Source: Paracoccaceae bacterium (GTDB lineage Bacteria > Pseudomonadota > Alphaproteobacteria > Rhodobacterales > Rhodobacteraceae). Taken from it: a DNA stretch of 9,699 bases. Where the stretch lies: NCBI GenBank assembly GCA_007123625.1, contig SKKS01000240.1:1-9699 (forward strand). The letters are read 5' to 3'. Numbering within the stretch: the first letter of the stretch is position 1; each line of letters opens with the position of its first letter. The translations under genes were made by a program, and so were the position numbers. Shown piece by piece: positions 1 through 5,440 of this stretch. The notes beneath the pieces are model-generated. The model saw only the letters and a program-made list of their open reading frames with translations. It made no database searches and was not told where the DNA came from.

Positions 1-109
1 ATTCGCGCCCGGTGGCGCTGTCCACATATTCCCAGACGAAATGCGGCACCCGGCGGCGGCACCGCGCGCGCAGGTCTGAAAGTTCGGGGAAACGCAGGTC
101 CAGATCCAT
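1..109 (-). CDS. FMN-dependent alpha-hydroxy-acid dehydrogenase (lactate dehydrogenase-like), N-terminal fragment
   Basis: Only the first 36 codons are in the window; the gene continues past base 1. The peptide begins MDLDLRFPELSDLRARCRRR and continues VPHFVWEYVDSATGRE. This is the usual opening of the FMN-dependent alpha-hydroxy-acid dehydrogenase family (LldD, glycolate oxidase, mandelate dehydrogenase): a short 'DLR..A+RR+P' helix followed by an aromatic 'F.(W/Y)(E/D)Y.DSG/A' segment. Family members oxidise L-2-hydroxy acids such as lactate to 2-keto acids using FMN, and many feed electrons to the respiratory chain. No catalytic residue is visible in so short a piece, so the substrate cannot be named. 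The gene is divergent from uvrD. The start is the ATG at 109-107; there is no clear Shine-Dalgarno, but a TATAGT -10-like element lies just upstream. Confidence 0.7.
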   Translation of the reverse strand, partial: MDLDLRFPELSDLRARCRRRVPHFVWEYVDSATGRE

Positions 110-115
110 GGCGCG

Positions 116-143
116 ACTATAGCCAGCGCGCGGCGCGCCACAA
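116..143 (-). promoter_or_regulatory. Candidate sigma-70 promoter for the hydroxy-acid dehydrogenase, probably leaderless
   Basis: On the minus strand TTGTGG (143-138) and TATAGT (121-116) are separated by 16 bp. TATAGT matches the -10 consensus at five of six positions, while the -35 matches only TTG. The -10 ends six bases before the ATG at 109, so transcription would be expected to start at or very near the start codon. This agrees with the absence of a Shine-Dalgarno. This is a prediction from sequence only. Confidence 0.35.
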
Positions 144-241
144 GCGGCCCCTGTCATCATGGATCACCCGCTTTTTCGGATTCCTGCGTAGGGCTGTCGG
201 ACCGGACGCGCCGCCTCACAGATATCTTGCCGCCTGGCATG

Positions 242-256
242 GAACAATCAATGAAC
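242..256 (+). promoter_or_regulatory. LexA (SOS) operator upstream of uvrD, GAAC-N7-GAAC
   Basis: Bases 242-245 are GAAC, 246-252 are the spacer AATCAAT and 253-256 are GAAC. On the other strand this reads GTTC-N7-GTTC, the direct-repeat LexA box established for alphaproteobacteria including Rhodobacter, Caulobacter and rhizobia. Both half-sites are exact. The box ends 41 bases before the uvrD ATG, in the only AT-rich stretch of this intergenic region, where a promoter is expected. Repression of uvrD by LexA, relieved on DNA damage, is the natural inference, since uvrD is an SOS gene in several bacteria. Confidence 0.75.
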
Positions 257-297
257 ACAACTTTTCATTCATCCGGCCCCGCGCTAGAGTGCCCCGC

Positions 298-2724
298 ATG
301 ACCCATTCAGACGATCCTGACGCCCACGCGCATATCCCGCTTTCGGCCCGTGCCATGGCGGCACGGCCCGCGCCCTATCTGGACGGGTTGAACCCCGCGC
401 AACGAAAGGCGGTGGAAACGCTCGACGGCCCGGTGCTGATGCTGGCGGGCGCAGGCACGGGCAAGACCCGCGCCCTGACCGCGCGGATTGCGCATCTGCT
501 GGGCACCGGTCGCGCGCGTCCCAATGAAATCCTGGCCGTGACTTTTACCAACAAGGCCGCGCGCGAGATGAAAACCCGCGTCGCGCAGTTCCTGGGCGAA
601 GCGGTCGAGGGCGTGCCCTGGATGGGCACCTTTCATTCCATCGGTGTCAAGTTGCTGCGCCGTCATGCGGAACTGATCGGGCTGAAGCAGGGCTTCACCA
701 TCCTGGACACCGATGACCAGATCCGGCTGATGAAGCAGCTGATCGTGGCCGAGAATATCGACGAAAAGCGCTGGCCTGCGCGCATGCTGGCGGGGATCAT
801 CGACAATTGGAAGAACCGCGCCTGGCGCCCTGAAACGGTGCCCGCGTCCGAATCCGATGCCTTCAACGCGCGTGGCGTGGCGCTTTATGCGGCCTATCAG
901 GCGCGATTGAAAACGCTCAACGCCTGCGACTTCGGCGATCTGTTGCTGCATTGCGTGACCATCTTCCAGCAGCACCCGGATGTACTGGAAAAATACCAGC
1001 GTTGGTTCCGCTACATTCTGGTGGACGAATATCAGGATACCAACGTGGCGCAGTATCTGTGGCTGCGGCTTCTGGCGGCGGGACATCGCAATATCTGCTG
1101 CGTGGGAGATGACGATCAGTCGATCTATGGCTGGCGCGGCGCCGAGGTGGGCAACATCCTGCGGTTCGAGCGCGATTTTCCCGGCGCCGAAGTGATCCGC
1201 CTGGAGCAGAACTACCGCTCGACCCCGCATATCCTGGCCGCCGCCGGGGCAGTGATCGCGACCAACCGCGACCGGCTGGGCAAGGAGCTGTGGACCGAGG
1301 CCGAGGAGGGCGAGAAAGTCCGCCTGATTGGCCACTGGGACGGCGAGGAAGAAGCCCGCTGGGTCGGCGAGGAGATCGAGGCGCTGCAATCCGGCACGCG
1401 TGGGTTGGACCGTGTCGGGCTTGACCAGATCGCGATCCTTGTGCGCGCGGGCCATCAGATGCGCGCGTTCGAGGACCGGTTCCTGACCATCGGCATGCCC
1501 TACCGCGTGATCGGCGGGCCCCGGTTCTATGAACGCATGGAAATCCGCGATGCCATGGCCTATTTCCGGCTGGCGGTCAGCCCCGCCGACGATCTGGCGT
1601 TTGAACGCATCGTCAACACGCCCCGCCGCGGTCTTGGCGACAAGGCGCAACAGACAATCCAGCGCACCGCGCGCGACGCGGGCGTGCCCCTGACCGAAGG
1701 CGCCCGGCGGGCGCTGCAGGCGGGTGCGCTGGGCGGCAGGGGGGCGAAGGAACTGGCGCGCCTGCTGGATGCGATCGACCGCTGGCACGGCTGGGCAAGC
1801 GGGCCGCAGACCCCGCCGGGCGATGATCTGATCGAAACGTTCGAGGCGCCGCAGGGGCTCAATCACATCGAAATGGCCGAACGCATTCTGGACGAGTCCG
1901 GCTATACCGCCATGTGGCAGGCCGACAAGACGCCCGAAGCGCCGGGTCGGTTGGACAACCTGCGAGAACTGGTCAAGGCGCTGGAGGAATTCGACAACCT
2001 GCAGGGGTTCCTGGAACACGTCGCCCTGATCATGGACAACGATTCCGAGGACGCGACCGAAAAGGTCACGCTGATGACCCTGCACGGCGCCAAGGGGCTG
2101 GAGTTTCCGGTGGTGTTTCTGCCCGGATGGGAGGACGGGTTGTTCCCTTCGCAACGCTCCATGGACGAAAGCGGGGTCAAGGGGCTGGAGGAGGAGCGCC
2201 GCCTTGCCTATGTCGGCATCACCCGTGCCGAGGTGCTTTGCACCATCAGCTTCGCCGCCAACCGCCGCGTATACGGACAATGGCAGTCGCAGCTTCCGTC
2301 ACGCTTTGTCGATGAGCTGCCGCCCGCGCATGTCGAGGTGCTGACCGCGCCCGGGCTTTATGGCGGCGGGGTGGGACGGGCTGTGGCGCCCGGCGGCGGC
2401 GACCTGTCCGCCGCAGCCAGCGGGCTGGAAGGGCGCGCGATGCGTGCGGATGTCTATGCCTCGCCCGGCTGGCGGCGGATGCAGGCGCGCACGGCCCGCC
2501 CGGTGGTCGGCACTGCCCGCGAGTCGGCGCACATGGTCATAAACGCCACGGCGCTGCCAGCATTTGACGCGGGAGAACGGGTGTTTCATCAGAAATTCGG
2601 CTACGGTCGCGTGTCTGAGGTCGAGGGCGACAAGGTGTTCGTGGACTTCGAGAAAGCCGGGCCGCGCCATATCGTGGCGCGCTTTCTGGTGCCTGCTGAA
2701 AGCGCCGACGACGTGCCGTTCTAG
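298..2724 (+). CDS. uvrD: UvrD/PcrA-type ATP-dependent DNA helicase (SF1A)
   Basis: This is a 3'-5' DNA helicase acting in nucleotide excision repair, mismatch repair and removal of RecA filaments or stalled polymerases. All SF1 motifs are present (808-residue numbering): Walker A AGAGTGKT at 50-57, motif Ia TFTNKAAREMK at 82-92, TFHSIG at 111-116, Walker B DEYQDTN at 243-249, motif III GDDDQSIYGWRGA at 270-282, motif IV EQNYRS at 303-308, motif V TLHGAKGLEF at 594-603 and motif VI EEERRLAYVGITRA at 631-644. The last 50 residues (GERVFHQKFGYGRV and following) form the Tudor-like PcrA/UvrD tail that contacts RNA polymerase in other bacteria. The protein is longer than E. coli UvrD (720). I chose ATG 298 because AGAG at 286-289 sits eight bases upstream; a GTG at 289 in frame would add three residues but overlaps that Shine-Dalgarno. 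A LexA-type box lies upstream. Confidence 0.97.
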   Translation: MTHSDDPDAHAHIPLSARAMAARPAPYLDGLNPAQRKAVETLDGPVLMLAGAGTGKTRALTARIAHLLGTGRARPNEILAVTFTNKAAREMKTRVAQFLGEAVEGVPWMGTFHSIGVKLLRRHAELIGLKQGFTILDTDDQIRLMKQLIVAENIDEKRWPARMLAGIIDNWKNRAWRPETVPASESDAFNARGVALYAAYQARLKTLNACDFGDLLLHCVTIFQQHPDVLEKYQRWFRYILVDEYQDTNVAQYLWLRLLAAGHRNICCVGDDDQSIYGWRGAEVGNILRFERDFPGAEVIRLEQNYRSTPHILAAAGAVIATNRDRLGKELWTEAEEGEKVRLIGHWDGEEEARWVGEEIEALQSGTRGLDRVGLDQIAILVRAGHQMRAFEDRFLTIGMPYRVIGGPRFYERMEIRDAMAYFRLAVSPADDLAFERIVNTPRRGLGDKAQQTIQRTARDAGVPLTEGARRALQAGALGGRGAKELARLLDAIDRWHGWASGPQTPPGDDLIETFEAPQGLNHIEMAERILDESGYTAMWQADKTPEAPGRLDNLRELVKALEEFDNLQGFLEHVALIMDNDSEDATEKVTLMTLHGAKGLEFPVVFLPGWEDGLFPSQRSMDESGVKGLEEERRLAYVGITRAEVLCTISFAANRRVYGQWQSQLPSRFVDELPPAHVEVLTAPGLYGGGVGRAVAPGGGDLSAAASGLEGRAMRADVYASPGWRRMQARTARPVVGTARESAHMVINATALPAFDAGERVFHQKFGYGRVSEVEGDKVFVDFEKAGPRHIVARFLVPAESADDVPF

Positions 2725-2823
2725 GGCAGCGGTGACACGCGCCCCATCGCGGAGGTGCGCGTCCTGCAGACTCCGTCGCGTTGCAGAAAGGACCCACTCA
2801 GGATCAGAGCAGGTCGCGGGTGG

Positions 2824-2846
2824 CGATACGGGTACTGCGAGTATCG
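2824..2846. other. Small stem-loop downstream of uvrD
   Basis: CGATAC (2824-2829) pairs exactly with GTATCG (2841-2846) around an 11-base loop. It directly precedes a stronger hairpin in the gap between convergent uvrD and the acidic membrane protein gene. It may contribute to RNA 3'-end formation, but six base pairs is not far above chance. Confidence 0.25.
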
Positions 2847-2848
2847 GG

Positions 2849-2878
2849 CCTGCCCCGGGCCATGCAGACCGGGGCAGG
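2849..2878. terminator. Hairpin between convergent genes, possible bidirectional terminator
   Basis: CCTGCCCCGG (2849-2858) and CCGGGGCAGG (2869-2878) form a perfect ten-base-pair GC-rich stem with a ten-base loop. It lies between the uvrD stop at 2724 and the stop of the opposing gene at 2893, where a shared terminator is expected. Neither strand has a T-run after the stem, so it is not a classical intrinsic terminator. The rest of 2725-2892 shows nothing I can name. Confidence 0.45.
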
Positions 2879-2892
2879 TAACTGGTCCGGCA

Positions 2893-3552
2893 TCAGTTCC
2901 CGCGCAGTTCCATGGCGCTGCGATACACCTCTTCCAGAAGCGCGCGATTCTCGCCTGCGCTTTCGAGCAACAGTAACAGGCTGTTGCGCTGCATCGTGCT
3001 CAGGCCATCGGCGCCTTCGATCATCGTGCGCAACGTGTCCTGATCCATGCCTGCGGGCATGTCGGGATCGTCGGGATCGGTGGACAGGGTATCAAGCCCG
3101 GTCGAATCGCCGGACAAGTCGTCGGCAATGCCATCGCCTGCGGAATCGGGCGCGGTCGCTTCGGGGATCGCGCTTTCGTCGGTCATGGATGGCGTGGCAT
3201 CGGGCAGGGCGCTCGGGTCCGTCAGGTCCGTTTCGGACTGAGATGCGGGTTCCTCAGTCGTGGCGGGCGCTTCTTCGGCGGGCGCCTGATTCAGAGGTGC
3301 TTCCTCGACGGGGGCATCCTCGGCAGGGGTCTCCTCGGTCGGGGGGACTTCGAGAACGGGCTCCTCGACCGCAGGTTCCTCTATGGGCGCCTCTTCGACC
3401 GGCGGCTCTGCGACAGGTTCCGGTGCCGCGATTTCAGGCACTTCGGGGGCCTGGATGAGTTCCGGCGGCGCGGGCGGCGTTCCTCGCGTCCCCATCCAGA
3501 GGCCGATGCCTCCGACAAGAATAATTCCACCGATCATAACATATCGATTCAT
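2893..3552 (-). CDS. Hypothetical single-pass membrane protein with acidic Pro/Glu-rich repeats
   Basis: I do not recognise this 219-residue protein. Residues 5-20 (VMIGGIILVGGIGLWM) form one hydrophobic segment next to basic residues, so it is probably an N-terminal anchor with the rest in the periplasm; there is no lipobox cysteine. Residues 36-102 are an irregular Pro/Glu repeat built on units such as PVEEAP, PIEEPAVEEP and PAEEAP. Residues 104-168 are rich in Asp, Ser, Thr and Pro and look disordered. Residues 170-217 (DQDTLRTMIEGADGLSTMQR onwards) look like a compact helical domain with a leucine run. The protein is extremely acidic. The start at 3552-3550 has a good Shine-Dalgarno (GAGGAAA, 3558-3564). 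It converges with uvrD and diverges from infC. The layout resembles a periplasmic spacer carrying a small C-terminal interaction module, but no function can be assigned. Confidence 0.78.
   Translation of the reverse strand: MNRYVMIGGIILVGGIGLWMGTRGTPPAPPELIQAPEVPEIAAPEPVAEPPVEEAPIEEPAVEEPVLEVPPTEETPAEDAPVEEAPLNQAPAEEAPATTEEPASQSETDLTDPSALPDATPSMTDESAIPEATAPDSAGDGIADDLSGDSTGLDTLSTDPDDPDMPAGMDQDTLRTMIEGADGLSTMQRNSLLLLLESAGENRALLEEVYRSAMELRGN
3260..3450 (-). repeat. Degenerate tandem repeat encoding Pro/Glu units
   Basis: Within the acidic membrane protein gene, short imperfect units recur as 'ttcctcgac', 'tcctcggc' and 'cctcttcgacc' on the plus strand. They encode about ten irregular copies of a P-x-E-E-(A/P/T)-P motif around residues 36-98. 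The units differ in length and codons, so this looks like an old, diverged expansion and not a recent perfect array. Confidence 0.6.
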
Positions 3553-3664
3553 GACTGTTTCCTCATAGTACGCGTACGCTGCAGCGCGGCACTCCGGCCT
3601 AACGCAGCACTAGGGCGAAAAGCAAGTGACACCCGCGTCAGGACCGGCCCGACCAGAGCGCATG

Positions 3665-3688
3665 CGCGCTTTCACGCTTGAAAGCGCG
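3665..3688 (+). promoter_or_regulatory. Perfect hairpin upstream of infC
   Basis: CGCGCTTTC (3665-3673) pairs exactly with GAAAGCGCG (3680-3688) around a six-base loop, giving nine base pairs. It lies 53 bases upstream of the infC start and overlaps the candidate -35 hexamer TTGAAA. As DNA it could be an operator for a dimeric regulator. As RNA it would matter only for transcripts starting further upstream. There is no T-run directly after the stem. Confidence 0.4.
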
Positions 3689-3706
3689 GGCGCGCAAGGA
3701 TACTTT
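3678..3706 (+). promoter_or_regulatory. Candidate sigma-70 promoter for infC
   Basis: TTGAAA (3678-3683) matches the -35 consensus at five of six positions. With a 17-bp spacer the next hexamer is TACTTT (3701-3706), three of six; an overlapping GATACT (3699-3704) matches better but with a 15-bp spacer. Transcription would start near 3713, leaving a leader of about 30 bases that contains the Shine-Dalgarno AAGGAA. Prediction only. Confidence 0.35.
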
Positions 3707-3728
3707 GCGCTCCTGAACCGCACCATCA

Positions 3729-3744
3729 AAGGAAACAGACCATA
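3729..3744 (+). promoter_or_regulatory. Shine-Dalgarno and ATA start that set the infC reading frame
   Basis: AAGGAA at 3729-3734 is followed by seven bases and then ATA at 3742-3744. The next codons, GCC CGC AGA CCT CAC AAC, encode the conserved ARRPHN opening of alphaproteobacterial IF3. This pairing decides the start. Confidence 0.8.
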
Positions 3745-4281
3745 GCCCGCAGACCTCACAACGCCCCGCCCACCCGTGACACCGGCCCGCGCGTCAACGA
3801 GCGTATCCGCGCGCCGGAAATCCGGTTGATCGGCGCTGAAGGCGAAAACATAGGGGTCGTGCGCCCCGAACAGGCAATGCGCCTTGCCGAAGAGGCGGGG
3901 CTCGATCTGGTAGAGATCTCTCCGAATGCCGCGCCTCCCGTCTGCAAGATCATGGACTATGGCAAGTTCAAGTACGAGCAGCAGAAACGCGAGGCGGAAG
4001 CGCGCAAGAAGCAGAAGATCATCGAGGTCAAGGAGGTCAAGTTCCGGCCCGGAACCGACACCCACGACTACGACGTGAAGATGCGCAACGTGATCCGGTT
4101 CCTTGAATCCGGCGACAAGGTCAAGGTGACTCTGCGCTTCCGTGGCCGGGAAATGGCGCACCAGCAGCTTGGACTCGAGCTTCTGAACCGTGTAGCCGCC
4201 GATGTGGGTGAGCTGGGCAAGGTCGAGAACATGCCCAAGCTTGAAGGGCGGCAGATGGTGATGATGATCGGACCGCGCTGA
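3742..4281 (+). CDS. infC: Translation initiation factor IF-3, starting at a rare ATA codon
   Basis: IF3 binds the 30S subunit, prevents premature 50S joining and checks start codon and initiator tRNA. Reading from ATA at 3742 gives 179 residues, close to E. coli IF3 (180). The N-terminal domain includes PRVNERIRAPEIRLIGAEGE (16-35) and the family core DLVEISPNAAPPVCKIMDYG (55-74). A Lys/Glu-rich linker helix follows (75-95), then the C-terminal domain with FRPGTDTHDYDVKMRN (101-116) and LRFRGREM (131-138). AAGGAA (3729-3734) lies seven bases before the ATA, ideal spacing. No ATG or GTG is available near this point; the first conventional alternative, TTG at 3826, has no such context and would cut 28 conserved residues. 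Rare start codons at infC are known (AUU in E. coli) and let IF3 repress its own translation. No rpmI-rplT follows. Confidence 0.97.
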   Translation: MARRPHNAPPTRDTGPRVNERIRAPEIRLIGAEGENIGVVRPEQAMRLAEEAGLDLVEISPNAAPPVCKIMDYGKFKYEQQKREAEARKKQKIIEVKEVKFRPGTDTHDYDVKMRNVIRFLESGDKVKVTLRFRGREMAHQQLGLELLNRVAADVGELGKVENMPKLEGRQMVMMIGPR

Positions 4282-4321
4282 GGTCGGCGCGCCAACAGCT
4301 TTGCGCATGGCGGGGTGTGCT

Positions 4322-4348
4322 ACGGGAAGGGGCGATGCCCAGTCCCGT
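4322..4348. terminator. Hairpin between convergent infC and doeB, possible bidirectional terminator
   Basis: ACGGGA (4322-4327) pairs with TCCCGT (4343-4348), and inside it GGGC (4330-4333) pairs with GCCC (4337-4340) around a GAT triloop. The two stems are separated by opposed AG/AG dinucleotides, which could stack as tandem G-A pairs. It lies between the infC stop (4281) and the doeB stop (4448). There is no T-run on either strand. Nothing else recognisable is in 4282-4447. Confidence 0.4.
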
Positions 4349-4447
4349 TGGGAGGAAGCGACGCTCGACGTACCCCACCCGCCCACTCGTGCACGCCTCT
4401 CGGGCGCTGCTCCGCGGACGCGCGGGGCGGGGATCAACTTGTGGCCG

Positions 4448-5434
4448 TCACGCGGGGCCCTGGACCGCCACGACGCCTAGGCAATCGCCCGGCTTCACAA
4501 GTCCCGGAAAATGGCGGCTGACCAGAACCCCGCTGCGCCGGGCGTGGTAGGCGACCGGCGCCTGCCCGGGTCGGCCCAGCGGCCAGATCCGCGCGATTGC
4601 ATCGCCCTTGCCGACCGTCGTGCCCAGATCGACCAGCGGCTCCATCATTCCCGCGCTTTCGCAGAAGGTGAAGCAATCGTCATCGGGCATGTCCAGCACC
4701 CGGCTGGGTCCGATATCGGGCGCGCCGGGCAGGATCCCCATGTGATGCAGCAGGTTGCGCAGCCCCTTGCGCGCCACCGCCACGCTGGCTGCCGTGGCAC
4801 TCCCGCCACCGCCCAGTTCGGTGGTCACGAACACCTTGCCCTGCGCTTCGACTTCGGTGTCGAACATTCCAACTGCATCGATTTCCAGCATGATCGCGGA
4901 CCACGGTGCATTGAAGGCGCGCATGGCGGCTTCGCACGCCGCCTGGTGGGCCTTGTCGTTCAGCACATGCACGGCCGCGAAGGGCAGGAAATCAAGCGTC
5001 CGCCCGCCTGAATGCAGGTCGCACACCAGATCGGCCAGCGGGATCAGTTCGCGGCTGACATAGTCCGCGATCTTTTGCGTCACGGTCCCGTCCGCGCGCC
5101 CCGGGAAGCTGCGGTTCAAGTTGCCGCCGTCGATGGGCGAGGTGCGCGTCCCCGCCGCCACCGCCGGCTGGTTGAGCGCGGGCAGCAGGATCACGCGCCC
5201 CCGGATTGTGGCCGGGTCCAGCGTGGCGGCCAGTTCATGCACCGCGATCAGCCCTTCGTATTCGTCGCCGTGGTTGCCGGCCACGAACAGCGCCGTCGGC
5301 CCGTCGCCGTTGCGGATGACCGATATCGGGATCATGACTGACCCCCACGCGCTATCATCGCGCGACCAGGGCAGGCGCAGGAAACCGTGATGCGCGCCGT
5401 CGCGGTCGAAGGGGATCGTCGGGGTGATGGCCAT
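4448..5434 (-). CDS. doeB: N-alpha-acetyl-L-2,4-diaminobutyrate deacetylase (ectoine catabolism)
   Basis: This is a 328-residue zinc hydrolase of the aspartoacylase/succinylglutamate desuccinylase family. It removes acetate from N-alpha-acetyl-diaminobutyrate, the product of ectoine ring opening, giving L-2,4-diaminobutyrate in the cytoplasm. The zinc site is visible: GNHGDEYEG (53-61) supplies His55 and Glu58, and CDLHSGG (138-144) supplies His141. NLNRSFPG (105-112) is the family's substrate-binding loop, and TELGGGG (205-211) carries the likely catalytic Glu207. Residues from about 255 form the beta-rich C-terminal domain. The start at 5434-5432 is six bases after the doeA stop, with AAGGA (5445-5449) inside the end of doeA, so the two are probably translationally coupled. 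The identification as DoeB (called EutE in Ruegeria) and not another aspartoacylase rests on overall resemblance and on the adjoining doeA. Confidence 0.92.
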   Translation of the reverse strand: MAITPTIPFDRDGAHHGFLRLPWSRDDSAWGSVMIPISVIRNGDGPTALFVAGNHGDEYEGLIAVHELAATLDPATIRGRVILLPALNQPAVAAGTRTSPIDGGNLNRSFPGRADGTVTQKIADYVSRELIPLADLVCDLHSGGRTLDFLPFAAVHVLNDKAHQAACEAAMRAFNAPWSAIMLEIDAVGMFDTEVEAQGKVFVTTELGGGGSATAASVAVARKGLRNLLHHMGILPGAPDIGPSRVLDMPDDDCFTFCESAGMMEPLVDLGTTVGKGDAIARIWPLGRPGQAPVAYHARRSGVLVSRHFPGLVKPGDCLGVVAVQGPA

Positions 5435-5440
5435 GGCGCT

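Noticed and set aside
239..301. 20-codon upstream ORF whose TGA overlaps the uvrD ATG
   Set aside because: Its start lies in the LexA box/promoter region, it has no ribosome-binding site, and the transcript probably begins inside or after it.
307..2280. 657-codon open frame antisense to uvrD
   Set aside because: It lies opposite a gene with complete helicase motifs; its peptide is a His/Gln/Arg-rich mixture with no recognisable domain, as expected for an antisense shadow in GC-rich DNA.
3568..3577. Ten-base palindrome GTACGCGTAC upstream of the acidic membrane protein gene
   Set aside because: Self-complementary GC-rich decamers occur by chance; there is no second copy, no clear promoter next to it, and no known operator it matches.
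4315..4550. Plus-strand ORFs of 68-77 codons after infC
   Set aside because: They overlap the 3' end of doeB, have no ribosome-binding site and give Arg/Pro/Gly-rich peptides typical of shadow frames.
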